In this document: piece after piece, positions 52,669 through 60,823 of the stretch | How positions within the stretch are numbered: position 1 is the stretch's first letter | How the letters are laid out: each line of letters starts with the position of its first letter | DNA from: Myxococcales bacterium | Lineage (GTDB): Bacteria; Myxococcota_A; Polyangia; Polyangiales; Polyangiaceae | NCBI GenBank assembly: GCA_004193285.1 | Contig: SECP01000027.1 | Span: 1-64,000 of the forward strand | Length of the DNA stretch: 64,000 nucleotides | Direction: 5' to 3' | Translations under genes and position numbers: made by a program | Notes under the pieces: model-generated | The model's input: only the letters and a program-made list of their open reading frames with translations | Database searches by the model: none | Told to the model about the DNA's origin: nothing

Positions 52669-53193
52669 TCAGCGGCCCAGGCCCGGGCGCAGTTTGGAGG
52701 CGAGCCACGCGTCCAAGCTCGCTCGCCCGCCACCCGAGATGACGAGCGACGCCGCCATCGCCATCGCCAGTACGTGGAGCTCGTAGCCCTCGCCCTGGGG
52801 AGCGCCGCCCCAGTTCATGAAGAAACCGTTCGGCAGGTGCACGATGAGCGCGGCGCCGAGCATGACCGCGAACGCAGCGGCGGCGGAGAAGCGCGTCGCA
52901 ACCCCGAGCAGGAGCGCGAGTGAGCCGAAAAAGTCCGACGCGATGACGAGCGCTCCCACCGGAGCCGGGATCCCCACCGACCCGAAGAAGCCCATGGTGC
53001 CCTCGAGGCCGTAGCCGCCAAACCAGCCGAACACCTTCTGCGCGCCGTGGGCCAAGATCACGCCGCCCAGCGCGACTCGAAGCAGGGTAGGCACCGGGCT
53101 CGCCGTCGTCGCGAGGAACCGCTCCAAGAGTGGCGAGGTAGTGCGAGCCGGGCTCGAAGCGGTGCCTTCAATCAAAGAATCGATGTGTTGCAT
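52669..53193 (-). CDS. DoxX family membrane protein
   Basis: 174 aa from ATG 53193, with GGAGA upstream deciding the start. Four membrane helices with family marks LRVALGGVILAHGAQKVFGWFGGYGLEGTMGFF and GEGYELHVLAMAMAASLVI. DoxX proteins take part in thiol and redox balance at the membrane. It follows the nitrite reductase genes by 109 bases, which contain a palindrome. Confidence 0.93.
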   Translation of the reverse strand: MQHIDSLIEGTASSPARTTSPLLERFLATTASPVPTLLRVALGGVILAHGAQKVFGWFGGYGLEGTMGFFGSVGIPAPVGALVIASDFFGSLALLLGVATRFSAAAAFAVMLGAALIVHLPNGFFMNWGGAPQGEGYELHVLAMAMAASLVISGGGRASLDAWLASKLRPGLGR

Positions 53194-53258
53194 GTGAGGT
53201 CTCCTTCGCCGCACAACCTGCCGGTTTCGGAGACAACACTCCAACTCATGTTACTGAT

Positions 53259-53287
53259 GCCAGATATGGTCTCAGCTTATATCTGGC
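53259..53287. promoter_or_regulatory. Long inverted repeat between nirD and doxX
   Basis: GCCAGATAT (53259-53267) and ATATCTGGC (53279-53287) are perfect 9-bp complements 11 bases apart. It could be a terminator stem after nirD (no T-run) or an operator for doxX. AT-rich tips in the arms suit protein binding. Confidence 0.5.
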
Positions 53288-53302
53288 GCATGCGCTCTGC
53301 CT

Positions 53303-53638
53303 TCAGAGCTCTACGAGCACGTGCCCATTGCCGGATAACTTGGCGGGGTACACGCGCAGGTGGCAATCCCCGCTGTGGGCCTGGCCCGTCGCGAGGTCGA
53401 ACTTGAGCGAGTGCAGGGGGCAGATGAGGGTGCCGGTGCCGAGGAGGCCGTCCGCGAGGGGACCGCTTTTGTGCGGGCAATCCGCTTGGGTGGCGTACAC
53501 GGCGCCGTTCCGGGCCCGGAACACTGCGAGGCGCGTGCCGCCGACGTCGAAGGTGCGCCCCTCGCCTTCTGGAATTGCGCTGAGCGGCCCTAGCGTGACC
53601 CAGGAGCTAGCGACGGGCAGGGAACGGGCGGCTTGCAT
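53303..53638 (-). CDS. nirD: Nitrite reductase small subunit (Rieske type)
   Basis: 111 aa. Rieske [2Fe-2S] ligands are all present: Cys54 and His56 (CPH), Cys73 and His76 (CPLH). Partner of NirB in NADH-dependent assimilatory nitrite reduction to ammonium in the cytoplasm. Follows nirB by nine bases on the same strand. Confidence 0.93.
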   Translation of the reverse strand: MQAARSLPVASSWVTLGPLSAIPEGEGRTFDVGGTRLAVFRARNGAVYATQADCPHKSGPLADGLLGTGTLICPLHSLKFDLATGQAHSGDCHLRVYPAKLSGNGHVLVEL

Positions 53639-53647
53639 GCGGTGCTC

Positions 53648-56110
53648 CTACTGGATGACGGGAAGGTGCGACGCGAACTGGTTCGCGGTGGCAGGCTTGC
53701 TGGCTTCTAGCCACGGGTCTCGATAGGCATCGACCGAGCTCTGCAGCGCGGCGTCCAATCGCTCGGCTTGATGCTCGCTGTCGTGCACGACGACCGCGCG
53801 GACCTTCTCGATGCCAACGCGCTCCACGAAACCGTAGGTGCGCTCCAGGTACTTGGCGTTCTCGCGGTAGTACTGGATGAAGCGGCCCGAGATGCGGAGC
53901 ACGTCCGCATGGGTGGCGACGGTGCAGAGCAGGTCCCCCTTGCGGACGTGCGCGCCGGCGGCCCCACCGACGTAAATCTCCCACTTGCCGCCCTCGACCG
54001 CGACCGCCCCGACGTCCTTGACCATGGCCTCCGAGCAGTTGCGCGGGCAGCCGGCGGTGGCGAGCTTGAGCTTGCCGGGCGTGTCTAGCCCCTGGAAACG
54101 CCCCTCGATTTCTAGGGCCAGACCCATGCTGTCCCCGAGCCCGAAGCGGCAATACTCCGTACCGATGCAGCTTTTGCAGGTGCGGTAGCTCTTGCTGTAA
54201 GCGTACCCGGACGGCATGTCGAGGTCGCGCCACACGTTCGGCAGCTGGTCGCGGGGAACGCCTACCAGGTCTATTCGCTGGCCGCCGGTGAGCTTGACGA
54301 GCGGAACTCGGTACTTCTCCGCGACGTCCGCGATGCGCCGGAGCTGGGCAGGGGTGGTGATGCCGCCGGGGAGCTGAGGAATGACGGAGAACGTGCCATC
54401 CTTCTGGATGTTGGCATGGACGCGATCGTTGATGAAGCGCGCGTCCCGCTCGTCCTCGTAATCGCCCGCCCAAATCGTGCGCAAGAGCGAGGCAAGCCCG
54501 GGCTTGCTACCCGCGTCCTCGTGGCCGCCCGCCAAAGCCGCGAACACCGATGACACGGACCGCAAGCCCAGCTCGCGGATCTTCGTCACCAGGTCGGGCT
54601 TCGACAGGGGCACGCCGGGCACGTAGTAGTCGGCCGCGGGATCGACCTCGGCCGCGCCGCCACAGGCCCACGCCACCACGTCAGCCACCAAGGACTTACA
54701 AGCGCCGCAGCCCATGCCTGCGCGCGTGCCCTCCATGACCGTCTTCAGGGTGCGTTTGCCTGCAGCGACGGAGCCGATGACGGCGCCCTTCGTGACGCCG
54801 TTGCAGTTACAAACCTGCATATCTTCCGGCATTTCATCGATGGTGGCGCGCCCCTGGGGCGCACCGATGTCGAACAGCAGGGACAGCCGCTCCTCCGGTA
54901 GCGGCGTGTTGCGATCGAATGCCTGCGTCAGGTACGGCGCCTTGCTGATGTCGCCCAGCAAGATGCTCCCGAGCAAGCGACCATTGCGAATGATCAGCTT
55001 CTTGTACGTTCCTTTCTTCGGCTCGGTGAACTGAACCACCTCGTCACCCTCCTCGGTAGGCTCCGTGACGCCCATCGAGGCTACTTCGACGCCCATGACT
55101 TTGAGGCGCGTCGAAACCTTGGAGCCGAGGTACGCGGCTTCCGCGTTTCGGCCCGTGATGTGATCGGCCAGCACCTTGGCCTGTTCCCAGATGGGCGCGA
55201 CGAGGCCGTAGACCTGGCCGCGGTGCTGCACGCACTCGCCAATCGCGTAGATGCGCGGGTCGTCCGGCGAGCGTAGCTGGTTGTCCACGACGATGCCGCG
55301 CTCCACGCTGAGCCCGGCGCGGACCGCAAGCTCGCTGTTCGCCTTGATGCCGGCGGCGATCACCACCAAATCACAGTCCAGCTGCTGGCCGTCCGCGAAC
55401 TCCAGCCCGGTGACGCGCTCATCCCCGAGCACGCGCTTCGTGTCCTTCTTCAGGAGCACGTTGATGCCCAGATTTTCCAGGGTTTTCTTGAGGATTCCGC
55501 CCGCCGCGCGGTCCAACTGCTGGCTCATCAGCGTGTCGCTGCGCTGAATGACGTGCACGTCCAGCGAGAAGTTTTGGAGGCCGCGCGCCGCCTCCAACCC
55601 GAGCAAGCCTCCGCCTACCACCGCGCCGGCCTTCTTACCCATGGCGTAGCTGGTGATGCGCCGGCAGTCGTCCAAGTTGCGAAAGAAGAAGACGCCCGGC
55701 TTGAGCTGACCGTCTTCGAAGCGCACGCCCTCCATGGGCGGAATGAACGGCACGCTGCCGGTGGCTATGATCAGCTGGTCGTAGGGCTCCAGGACGCCGC
55801 CCTCCCCCATCACGGTCTGGGCGTGACGCAGAATCTTGAGCACCTTCACGCCTGCATGGAGCTTGATGCCGTGCTCGTCGTACCAAGCGAGCGGGTTGAG
55901 GAAGATGTCCGACTCTTCGTGCGACCCGTTCAGCACGTCCGAAAGCAGGATGCGGTTGTAGTTGCCGTACGGCTCTTCGCCGAACATGACGATCTCGAAC
56001 GAGTCCGCCCCGCCGCGCGCCAGGATTTCTTCCACCACCCGGGCTCCCGCCATGCCGTTGCCGATCACGACGAGCCGGCGTTTTCCCGAGGACGGCGCAG
56101 GGCTCTTCAC
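53648..56110 (-). CDS. nirB: Nitrite reductase large subunit
   Basis: 820 aa. FAD domain (VVIGNGMAGARVVEEIL), NAD domain (GAVVGGGLLGLEAARG), a BFD-like [2Fe-2S] domain (VCNCNG ... GCGACK, about 430-480), then the siroheme/4Fe-4S half with SCIGTEYCRFG and AGCPRNCSE ligands. It reduces nitrite to ammonium with six electrons from NADH. The start is GTG 56110, two bases after the preceding stop, with GGAGGT six bases before it. The frame extends into the upstream gene but that part is not NirB. Confidence 0.95.
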   Translation of the reverse strand: MKSPAPSSGKRRLVVIGNGMAGARVVEEILARGGADSFEIVMFGEEPYGNYNRILLSDVLNGSHEESDIFLNPLAWYDEHGIKLHAGVKVLKILRHAQTVMGEGGVLEPYDQLIIATGSVPFIPPMEGVRFEDGQLKPGVFFFRNLDDCRRITSYAMGKKAGAVVGGGLLGLEAARGLQNFSLDVHVIQRSDTLMSQQLDRAAGGILKKTLENLGINVLLKKDTKRVLGDERVTGLEFADGQQLDCDLVVIAAGIKANSELAVRAGLSVERGIVVDNQLRSPDDPRIYAIGECVQHRGQVYGLVAPIWEQAKVLADHITGRNAEAAYLGSKVSTRLKVMGVEVASMGVTEPTEEGDEVVQFTEPKKGTYKKLIIRNGRLLGSILLGDISKAPYLTQAFDRNTPLPEERLSLLFDIGAPQGRATIDEMPEDMQVCNCNGVTKGAVIGSVAAGKRTLKTVMEGTRAGMGCGACKSLVADVVAWACGGAAEVDPAADYYVPGVPLSKPDLVTKIRELGLRSVSSVFAALAGGHEDAGSKPGLASLLRTIWAGDYEDERDARFINDRVHANIQKDGTFSVIPQLPGGITTPAQLRRIADVAEKYRVPLVKLTGGQRIDLVGVPRDQLPNVWRDLDMPSGYAYSKSYRTCKSCIGTEYCRFGLGDSMGLALEIEGRFQGLDTPGKLKLATAGCPRNCSEAMVKDVGAVAVEGGKWEIYVGGAAGAHVRKGDLLCTVATHADVLRISGRFIQYYRENAKYLERTYGFVERVGIEKVRAVVVHDSEHQAERLDAALQSSVDAYRDPWLEASKPATANQFASHLPVIQ

Positions 56111-56112
56111 CG

Positions 56113-56463
56113 CTACACCTCCACCAGCCCCATATCCACCAAGACTTGCCCGTTCGCGCCCTCCGGCGCGCCGACGCACAGCTCCAGGTTGGACTCGGGC
56201 TCGATGTCGTCCACGATTGCCAAGGGCACGTGAACGGAGCCTTTGGCGCCGATCGGGAAGTAGCGCATGGGCTTACCGTCCCGCATCAGCACGAGGTAAA
56301 TCATCTCCGGGAGCGCGTTGCCCGCCCGCAAGTAGATGAGCTGGGTGCGCTTGTCGAAAGGCACCGTGTACTTCACGGGCGGAGACAACGGCACGGCGCG
56401 CTTTAGGCCCGCGCCGCTGAAGTCATAAAGCCCTTGAATGAATCTCGAAGTCTCGAGCGCCAT
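56113..56463 (-). CDS. Small conserved protein ahead of nirB
   Basis: 116 aa from ATG 56463. Reads as an all-beta protein: RAVPLSPPVKYTVPFDKRTQLIYLRAGN, EMIYLVLMRDGKPMRYFPIGAKGSVHVPLAIVDDI and a short hydrophobic end LVDMGLVEV. No cofactor motif. The stop is two bases from the nirB start, so translation is coupled. It may help assembly or electron delivery in nitrite assimilation; this is inferred only from position. I recognise no family. Confidence 0.82.
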   Translation of the reverse strand: MALETSRFIQGLYDFSGAGLKRAVPLSPPVKYTVPFDKRTQLIYLRAGNALPEMIYLVLMRDGKPMRYFPIGAKGSVHVPLAIVDDIEPESNLELCVGAPEGANGQVLVDMGLVEV

Positions 56464-56516
56464 CGATCTCGAGTCTGCCGGCGCGTCGTTTCCAACTCTT
56501 TTCCGCCGCGAGACTC

Positions 56517-59417
56517 TTAGTCGATTCGTAGGTGCTCGGCGCGCAGCACGCTGGGGGTGGGAGAAAATGCCATAGCGCGCTCGATCACGTTGCGTAGCTC
56601 GCGCACGTTGCCCGGCCAATGATGCGCAGACAGCTTGGCAAGAGCGTCAGGCGCCAGCACCGGCGGCTCTCCGTGGCGGGTCAGCTCCCTCAGGAAATGC
56701 CGCGCCAGGACCGGAATGTCTTCTCGCCGCTCCCGAAGCGGGGCAACGAAGATGGGCACGACTTGCAGCCGGTAGTACAAATCCTCGCGGAATTTGCCGG
56801 TTCGCACCAGCTCCGCGAGGTTTCGGTGGGTGGCCGCCAGGACGCGCACGTCAACGCGCAGCGGTCGCCGCTCGCCGAGCGGAAACACCTCTCCGTTTTC
56901 CAGGAACCGCAGGAGCTTGGGCTGAATGTCCAGCGGCAGCTCGCCAATCTCATCCAGGAAGAGCGTGCCGCCCGCCGCCGCTCGGATAACGCCAGGGTGG
57001 TCGGAGGTAGCGCCGGTAAAAGCGCCACGTCGGTAGCCGAAGAGCTGGCCTTCGAATAACTCGCGCGGCACCGTCGCGCAGTTGAAGGCGACGTAAGCCT
57101 TGCCGGAGCGATCCGACAAGTCGTGGATGGCGCGCGCCACCACTTCTTTACCGACGCCCGACTCGCCCGTGATGATGACGGTGGCGTTGGATCCCACGAG
57201 GCGGCCCAGCTCCGCGCGGAGCTTGCGCATGGCCGGCGAGGCGGCCAGGAATCCGGGGAGCTCCGGCAAACGCTCGTCGCTCGTCACGCTGGCGCGGCGT
57301 TCGTCGTAGCCGCGGAGCGTCGCGGCCTCGAGCGAGAGCGACGCGACGGTGCCGAGCACCGAGAGCAGCGCTCGGTCCGCGCTCGTGCCGTCGCCGCTGA
57401 CGCTGAGCCGAAAAGTGCGCCCCGCACCGTCGCCGAGCTCGATCGCAGTCGAGGAGGGCGGCGCGGTGCCTCCCAGCAGCTCGCGAGGCGCCCCCGTGGA
57501 GTCCAGCTCGTCCAGCCTCACCCCGCGCTCCGGGAAGAAAGACTGCGCGATAGAGACCAATTCGCGCAAGATCAGCGTCGGCAGCGCGCCGCGCACGGAA
57601 AGGCGCTGCAGGGGCACGACCAGCGCCTCCACGGAAGCGGCAGCGCGCCCGCGCCGGTGCTCGGGCTGTTGGGCGCGCTTTTCGCGGAGGCGCGCCATGC
57701 CGAGGCCCATGGATTTGGGCGGCGATAGCCCGATGCCGCTGAGCGCCTCTCTCGCTTTCTCGAGCTCCTCCCGCGAGCCGGGCTCGTCGTAGGCCTCGGC
57801 GAAGGAGGCGAGCAGGTAGCGAACGAGCGTCGCGTCGCAGCGGTCCTTGGCGAGGTCGAACGTGGCGGTCGCGGACTCGAGCAAGTGACGGCCTTCGCTC
57901 CATTGGCCGCCCGCGGAGAGCAACGTGCCTTCCACGCGCCGCAACACCGCGGTGACCCACGGAGCGGGAAAAGCATCCATCAGCCGGTGCGCGCGCCGCA
58001 GGGTCAACCGCGCCGGGCCGTCTTGCCCGGCGACTACCAGCGCCAGCACGGCGTGCGGCATCACGTGCCGCAGCAAGAATGGCCAGCGCTTCGCCTCCTG
58101 CTCCGCTCGCTCGAAGGCCGCTACCATCACCGCTGGCTCCGCGCCGACGCACAGGCTCTCCACTGCCTCCAAGAACGCCAAGTAGGCGCGGCAAATGGGC
58201 TTGAGTGCCGGTACGTCGCAATCGCGCAGGCGCGTCATCAGCGCGCCGAAGCCGAGCTCCCCGCCGGAGAGATGCAGCACCCGTGACCAAGTCGGGATCG
58301 CGGAGAGCGGCGGCAAGCCGGTCTCGTTGCACCACGCGTCCAGACCGCTCAAGGCCGCGAGGGCCGCTTGAGGACGACCAGCGCGCAGCTCCGCTTCCGC
58401 CTCCGAGCGAGCGAGCAGCAGCTCTTGAACGCCCGGCGCAGTACGGGCGCCGAGCAGCTGGCGAGCGCGCCGCACCAGCTCGAGCACGTGCTCCGGATCT
58501 CCCAAGTTGTCCAGATCGCTCTGCGCCTGGTGCGCGAGGGTTCGCGCCGCCAAGATGGGGTAGCCGGCTTCGCGCGCGCGCTCGGACAGCGTCTCGAAGC
58601 TGCGAGTCGTAGCGGTGGCTTTGCCCGCCATCATCGGACGAAGGCCCTGAAACTCCTCCAAGTGGAGCGCCACCAAAGGCCGCAGGCCCAGGACCGGCAC
58701 CTCCTCCAGGCGGGCGTATCCGCGCTCCAGGAGATCGCGGTCACCGACGAGCATGCCGGCCGAAAGAGTGGCCAGGATGCCCAGCGTGAGCGTCTCCGGG
58801 TCCGAGCCAGCGAGCAGAGCGTCGGCCCGCGCCGCCAGCGCGTGCACGTAGCCGTTATCGAACAGGCGCGCCTGCGGCAGCGAGCGGGCCAGCGCCGCGA
58901 TCGCGAAGACGCGCCCGGCGATGGACGGGTCGAGCCGATTCGCCTCGGCGTCGCTCAAGGCGGAGGAGATCGTCACGAGCGCGCTCTGGGCGTCCCCGGT
59001 GAGCACGAGCTCCGCGAGGGCCACGCCATAAGCAGCGAGCGCCCTCGCGTTTTCGGACAGCCCGCGCTGTCGGGCCAAGAGCAGGGCCAGGTCGTTCTGG
59101 CCGCGACGCGCCTCGCCGGAAAGCACCCGCTCGACCCCGAGCAATGCCTGCGCCCAGTCGTCCGCGGGCGCGCTCGGCGTGGCCAAACTGGCTGCTCCCG
59201 TAGCCGGCACGCGCTCGGCGCCGGAGAGGCTCGCGAGCCTCTCGAGCTGCTCGCCCCGTGGGCGGCGTGCTTCCGCCGCCGTCTCCGGCAGCTCCCACCG
59301 GTAGACGGTGTTCGCGGTGACGCCGAGCCGCCGTGCAAAAGCGGCGCGGCTCTCTCCGCCACGAAGCTCCCGGACGCGCTCCGGAGAAACGGAAGTCATG
59401 GATTGGAATACTTCCAT
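56517..59417 (-). CDS. Sigma-54 activator with N-terminal XRE domain
   Basis: 966 aa. Residues about 8-62 are an XRE-type helix-turn-helix (RVRELRGGESRAAFARRLGVTANTVYRWE). A helical TPR-like region of about 500 residues follows, then a GAF-like part, then the AAA+ sigma-54 interaction domain (about 730-965) with GESGVGKE, an intact GAFTGA and FLDEIGELP. It ends right after the AAA+ domain, with no C-terminal Fis helix-turn-helix, so DNA binding has moved to the N-terminus. ATG 59399 is an alternative start. Divergent from the efflux pair at 59551, its likely target. Confidence 0.93.
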   Translation of the reverse strand: MEVFQSMTSVSPERVRELRGGESRAAFARRLGVTANTVYRWELPETAAEARRPRGEQLERLASLSGAERVPATGAASLATPSAPADDWAQALLGVERVLSGEARRGQNDLALLLARQRGLSENARALAAYGVALAELVLTGDAQSALVTISSALSDAEANRLDPSIAGRVFAIAALARSLPQARLFDNGYVHALAARADALLAGSDPETLTLGILATLSAGMLVGDRDLLERGYARLEEVPVLGLRPLVALHLEEFQGLRPMMAGKATATTRSFETLSERAREAGYPILAARTLAHQAQSDLDNLGDPEHVLELVRRARQLLGARTAPGVQELLLARSEAEAELRAGRPQAALAALSGLDAWCNETGLPPLSAIPTWSRVLHLSGGELGFGALMTRLRDCDVPALKPICRAYLAFLEAVESLCVGAEPAVMVAAFERAEQEAKRWPFLLRHVMPHAVLALVVAGQDGPARLTLRRAHRLMDAFPAPWVTAVLRRVEGTLLSAGGQWSEGRHLLESATATFDLAKDRCDATLVRYLLASFAEAYDEPGSREELEKAREALSGIGLSPPKSMGLGMARLREKRAQQPEHRRGRAAASVEALVVPLQRLSVRGALPTLILRELVSIAQSFFPERGVRLDELDSTGAPRELLGGTAPPSSTAIELGDGAGRTFRLSVSGDGTSADRALLSVLGTVASLSLEAATLRGYDERRASVTSDERLPELPGFLAASPAMRKLRAELGRLVGSNATVIITGESGVGKEVVARAIHDLSDRSGKAYVAFNCATVPRELFEGQLFGYRRGAFTGATSDHPGVIRAAAGGTLFLDEIGELPLDIQPKLLRFLENGEVFPLGERRPLRVDVRVLAATHRNLAELVRTGKFREDLYYRLQVVPIFVAPLRERREDIPVLARHFLRELTRHGEPPVLAPDALAKLSAHHWPGNVRELRNVIERAMAFSPTPSVLRAEHLRID

Positions 59418-59428
59418 TTGCCGTCACT

Positions 59429-59438
59429 GGATGCATCC
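59429..59438. promoter_or_regulatory. 10-bp palindrome upstream of the sigma-54 activator
   Basis: GGATGCATCC, perfect, 12 bases upstream of the activator start on the other strand. It is a possible site for the activator's own XRE domain. Confidence 0.35.
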
Positions 59439-59520
59439 GAAGTTCATCCATCTGGCCGCGGCGCTGACCAGTGCCGCCGTAACTAATTGATCTTATTAGG
59501 CTCGGAAGGGTGCACGGCAC

Positions 59521-59534
59521 GGCACGCGGTCTGC
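59521..59534 (+). promoter_or_regulatory. Candidate sigma-54 promoter of the efflux operon
   Basis: GGCACG with GG at 59521-59522 and GC of CTGC at 59533-59534, exactly 10 bases between the two, as required for -24/-12 recognition (consensus TGGCACG-N4-TTGC). An inverted repeat CTAAT (59483-59487) / ATTAG (59495-59499) lies upstream. The predicted start is near 59546, only a few bases before the ATG at 59551. Confidence 0.5.
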
Positions 59535-59550
59535 AATAGGGCCAGCCATC

Positions 59551-60774
59551 ATGGTCAGTGTCGCAGAATCGGGTGGTCCCCTCCTGGAAGCAACCTCGGG
59601 GAACGTGAAGCGTGCGCCTCGCCGCAAGGCGCTCGTCCTCCTTCCGCTGCTCGCAGCGGTCGCGCTCGGGGGCGGCACCCTCGCCTACTTCGCCGGAGTC
59701 GGCACCGAGACGACCGACGACGCTCAGATCGAGGGGCACGTGGCCTACGTCGCGCCGCACGTCGCTGGCCAAGTGAAGCGCGTGCTCGTGAAGGACAACC
59801 AACACGTGCAAGCCGGTGACGTGCTCGTGGAGCTCGACGACCGCGATCTGAACGTTCGGCTCGCGGCCGCGCGGGCGGATCTGGCCGCGGCCAAAGCATC
59901 CCTTCGCGCCAGCGAAACGCAGCTGGCCGTCACCCGAAAATCCGTGGACTCCAACTTGGTCGTTGCCCGCGGTGGCCTGACCCAGGCCGCTTCCGTGCAG
60001 GGCACGACGCGCGCCGGCATCGAGCAGGCCAAGGCCGAGCTCGTGGCCGCGCAATCGCGGCAAAAGCTCGCGCAAATGGATTTCGAGCGGAATCAGCAGC
60101 TTTACCGGTCGAACGTCATCTCCAAGGCCGCCATGGACGCGGTGAGCGCCAGCTTGGAGCAAGCGGACGCCAACGTGGCCCAGACCGAAGCTCGGGTCGC
60201 CAGCGCGGAAGCTTCGCGTCAAAACTCCTCCGGTACGATCGAGTCGGCGCGAGGCCGGGTCATCGCCGCCGAGGCGGGCCCCGAGCAAATCGAGGCTTCG
60301 CAAGCGGCGGTGGAGCTCGCCAGCGCCAAGCTAGCTCAAGCTCAAGCCGCGTTGGAGCAAGCCGAGCTGAACGTCAGCTACACTCACATCAAAGCCGAAG
60401 TCGCGGGCGTGGTTTCGAGGCGCTCGGTGGAGGTTGGGCAGATGGCGTCGCCCGAGAAGCCGCTCCTGGCGCTCGTACCGTTGAGCGACACCTGGGTCGT
60501 AGCGAACTTCAAGGAAGACCAGATCGCGCACATGAAGCCGGGCCAGCCCGCGGATATCGAAGTGGACGCCTTCGACGGCCACGCTCTGAAGGGCCATGTG
60601 GACAGCCTGGCCGGAGGCACGGGCTCACGTTTCTCGCTTTTGCCGCCGGATAACGCGTCTGGGAACTTCACCAAGGTCGTCCAGCGGGTGCCGGTGTTGG
60701 TCCGATTGGACGGCGCCGCCGGCCTCGAGCTGCGCCCCGGGCTGAGCGCCAAAGTCACCGTCGACACCAAGTAA
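59551..60774 (+). CDS. HlyD/EmrA-type efflux adaptor
   Basis: 407 aa. One N-terminal transmembrane helix (about 28-48), then TTDDAQIEGHVAYVAPHVAGQVKRVLVKDNQHVQAGDVLVELD (lipoyl half), a long coiled-coil (about 100-280, Ala/Gln-rich) and the second lipoyl half plus barrel (TWVVANFKEDQIAHMKPGQPADIEVDAF). It links the MFS pump to an outer-membrane channel. If the sigma-54 promoter is right, GTG 59605 (after GGAAGC) is another possible start. Followed by the pump gene 49 bases on. Confidence 0.93.
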   Translation: MVSVAESGGPLLEATSGNVKRAPRRKALVLLPLLAAVALGGGTLAYFAGVGTETTDDAQIEGHVAYVAPHVAGQVKRVLVKDNQHVQAGDVLVELDDRDLNVRLAAARADLAAAKASLRASETQLAVTRKSVDSNLVVARGGLTQAASVQGTTRAGIEQAKAELVAAQSRQKLAQMDFERNQQLYRSNVISKAAMDAVSASLEQADANVAQTEARVASAEASRQNSSGTIESARGRVIAAEAGPEQIEASQAAVELASAKLAQAQAALEQAELNVSYTHIKAEVAGVVSRRSVEVGQMASPEKPLLALVPLSDTWVVANFKEDQIAHMKPGQPADIEVDAFDGHALKGHVDSLAGGTGSRFSLLPPDNASGNFTKVVQRVPVLVRLDGAAGLELRPGLSAKVTVDTK

Positions 60775-60823
60775 TCCACAGGCATCCACAAGTAATCCCC
60801 CGGGGTTATGTAAGAGCGTTACC

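Noticed and set aside
59551-59605. Leaderless start of the efflux adaptor taken as proven
   Set aside because: The sigma-54 element would place transcription only about five bases before ATG 59551, but the promoter is unproven and GTG 59605 is an alternative, so the start is left open.
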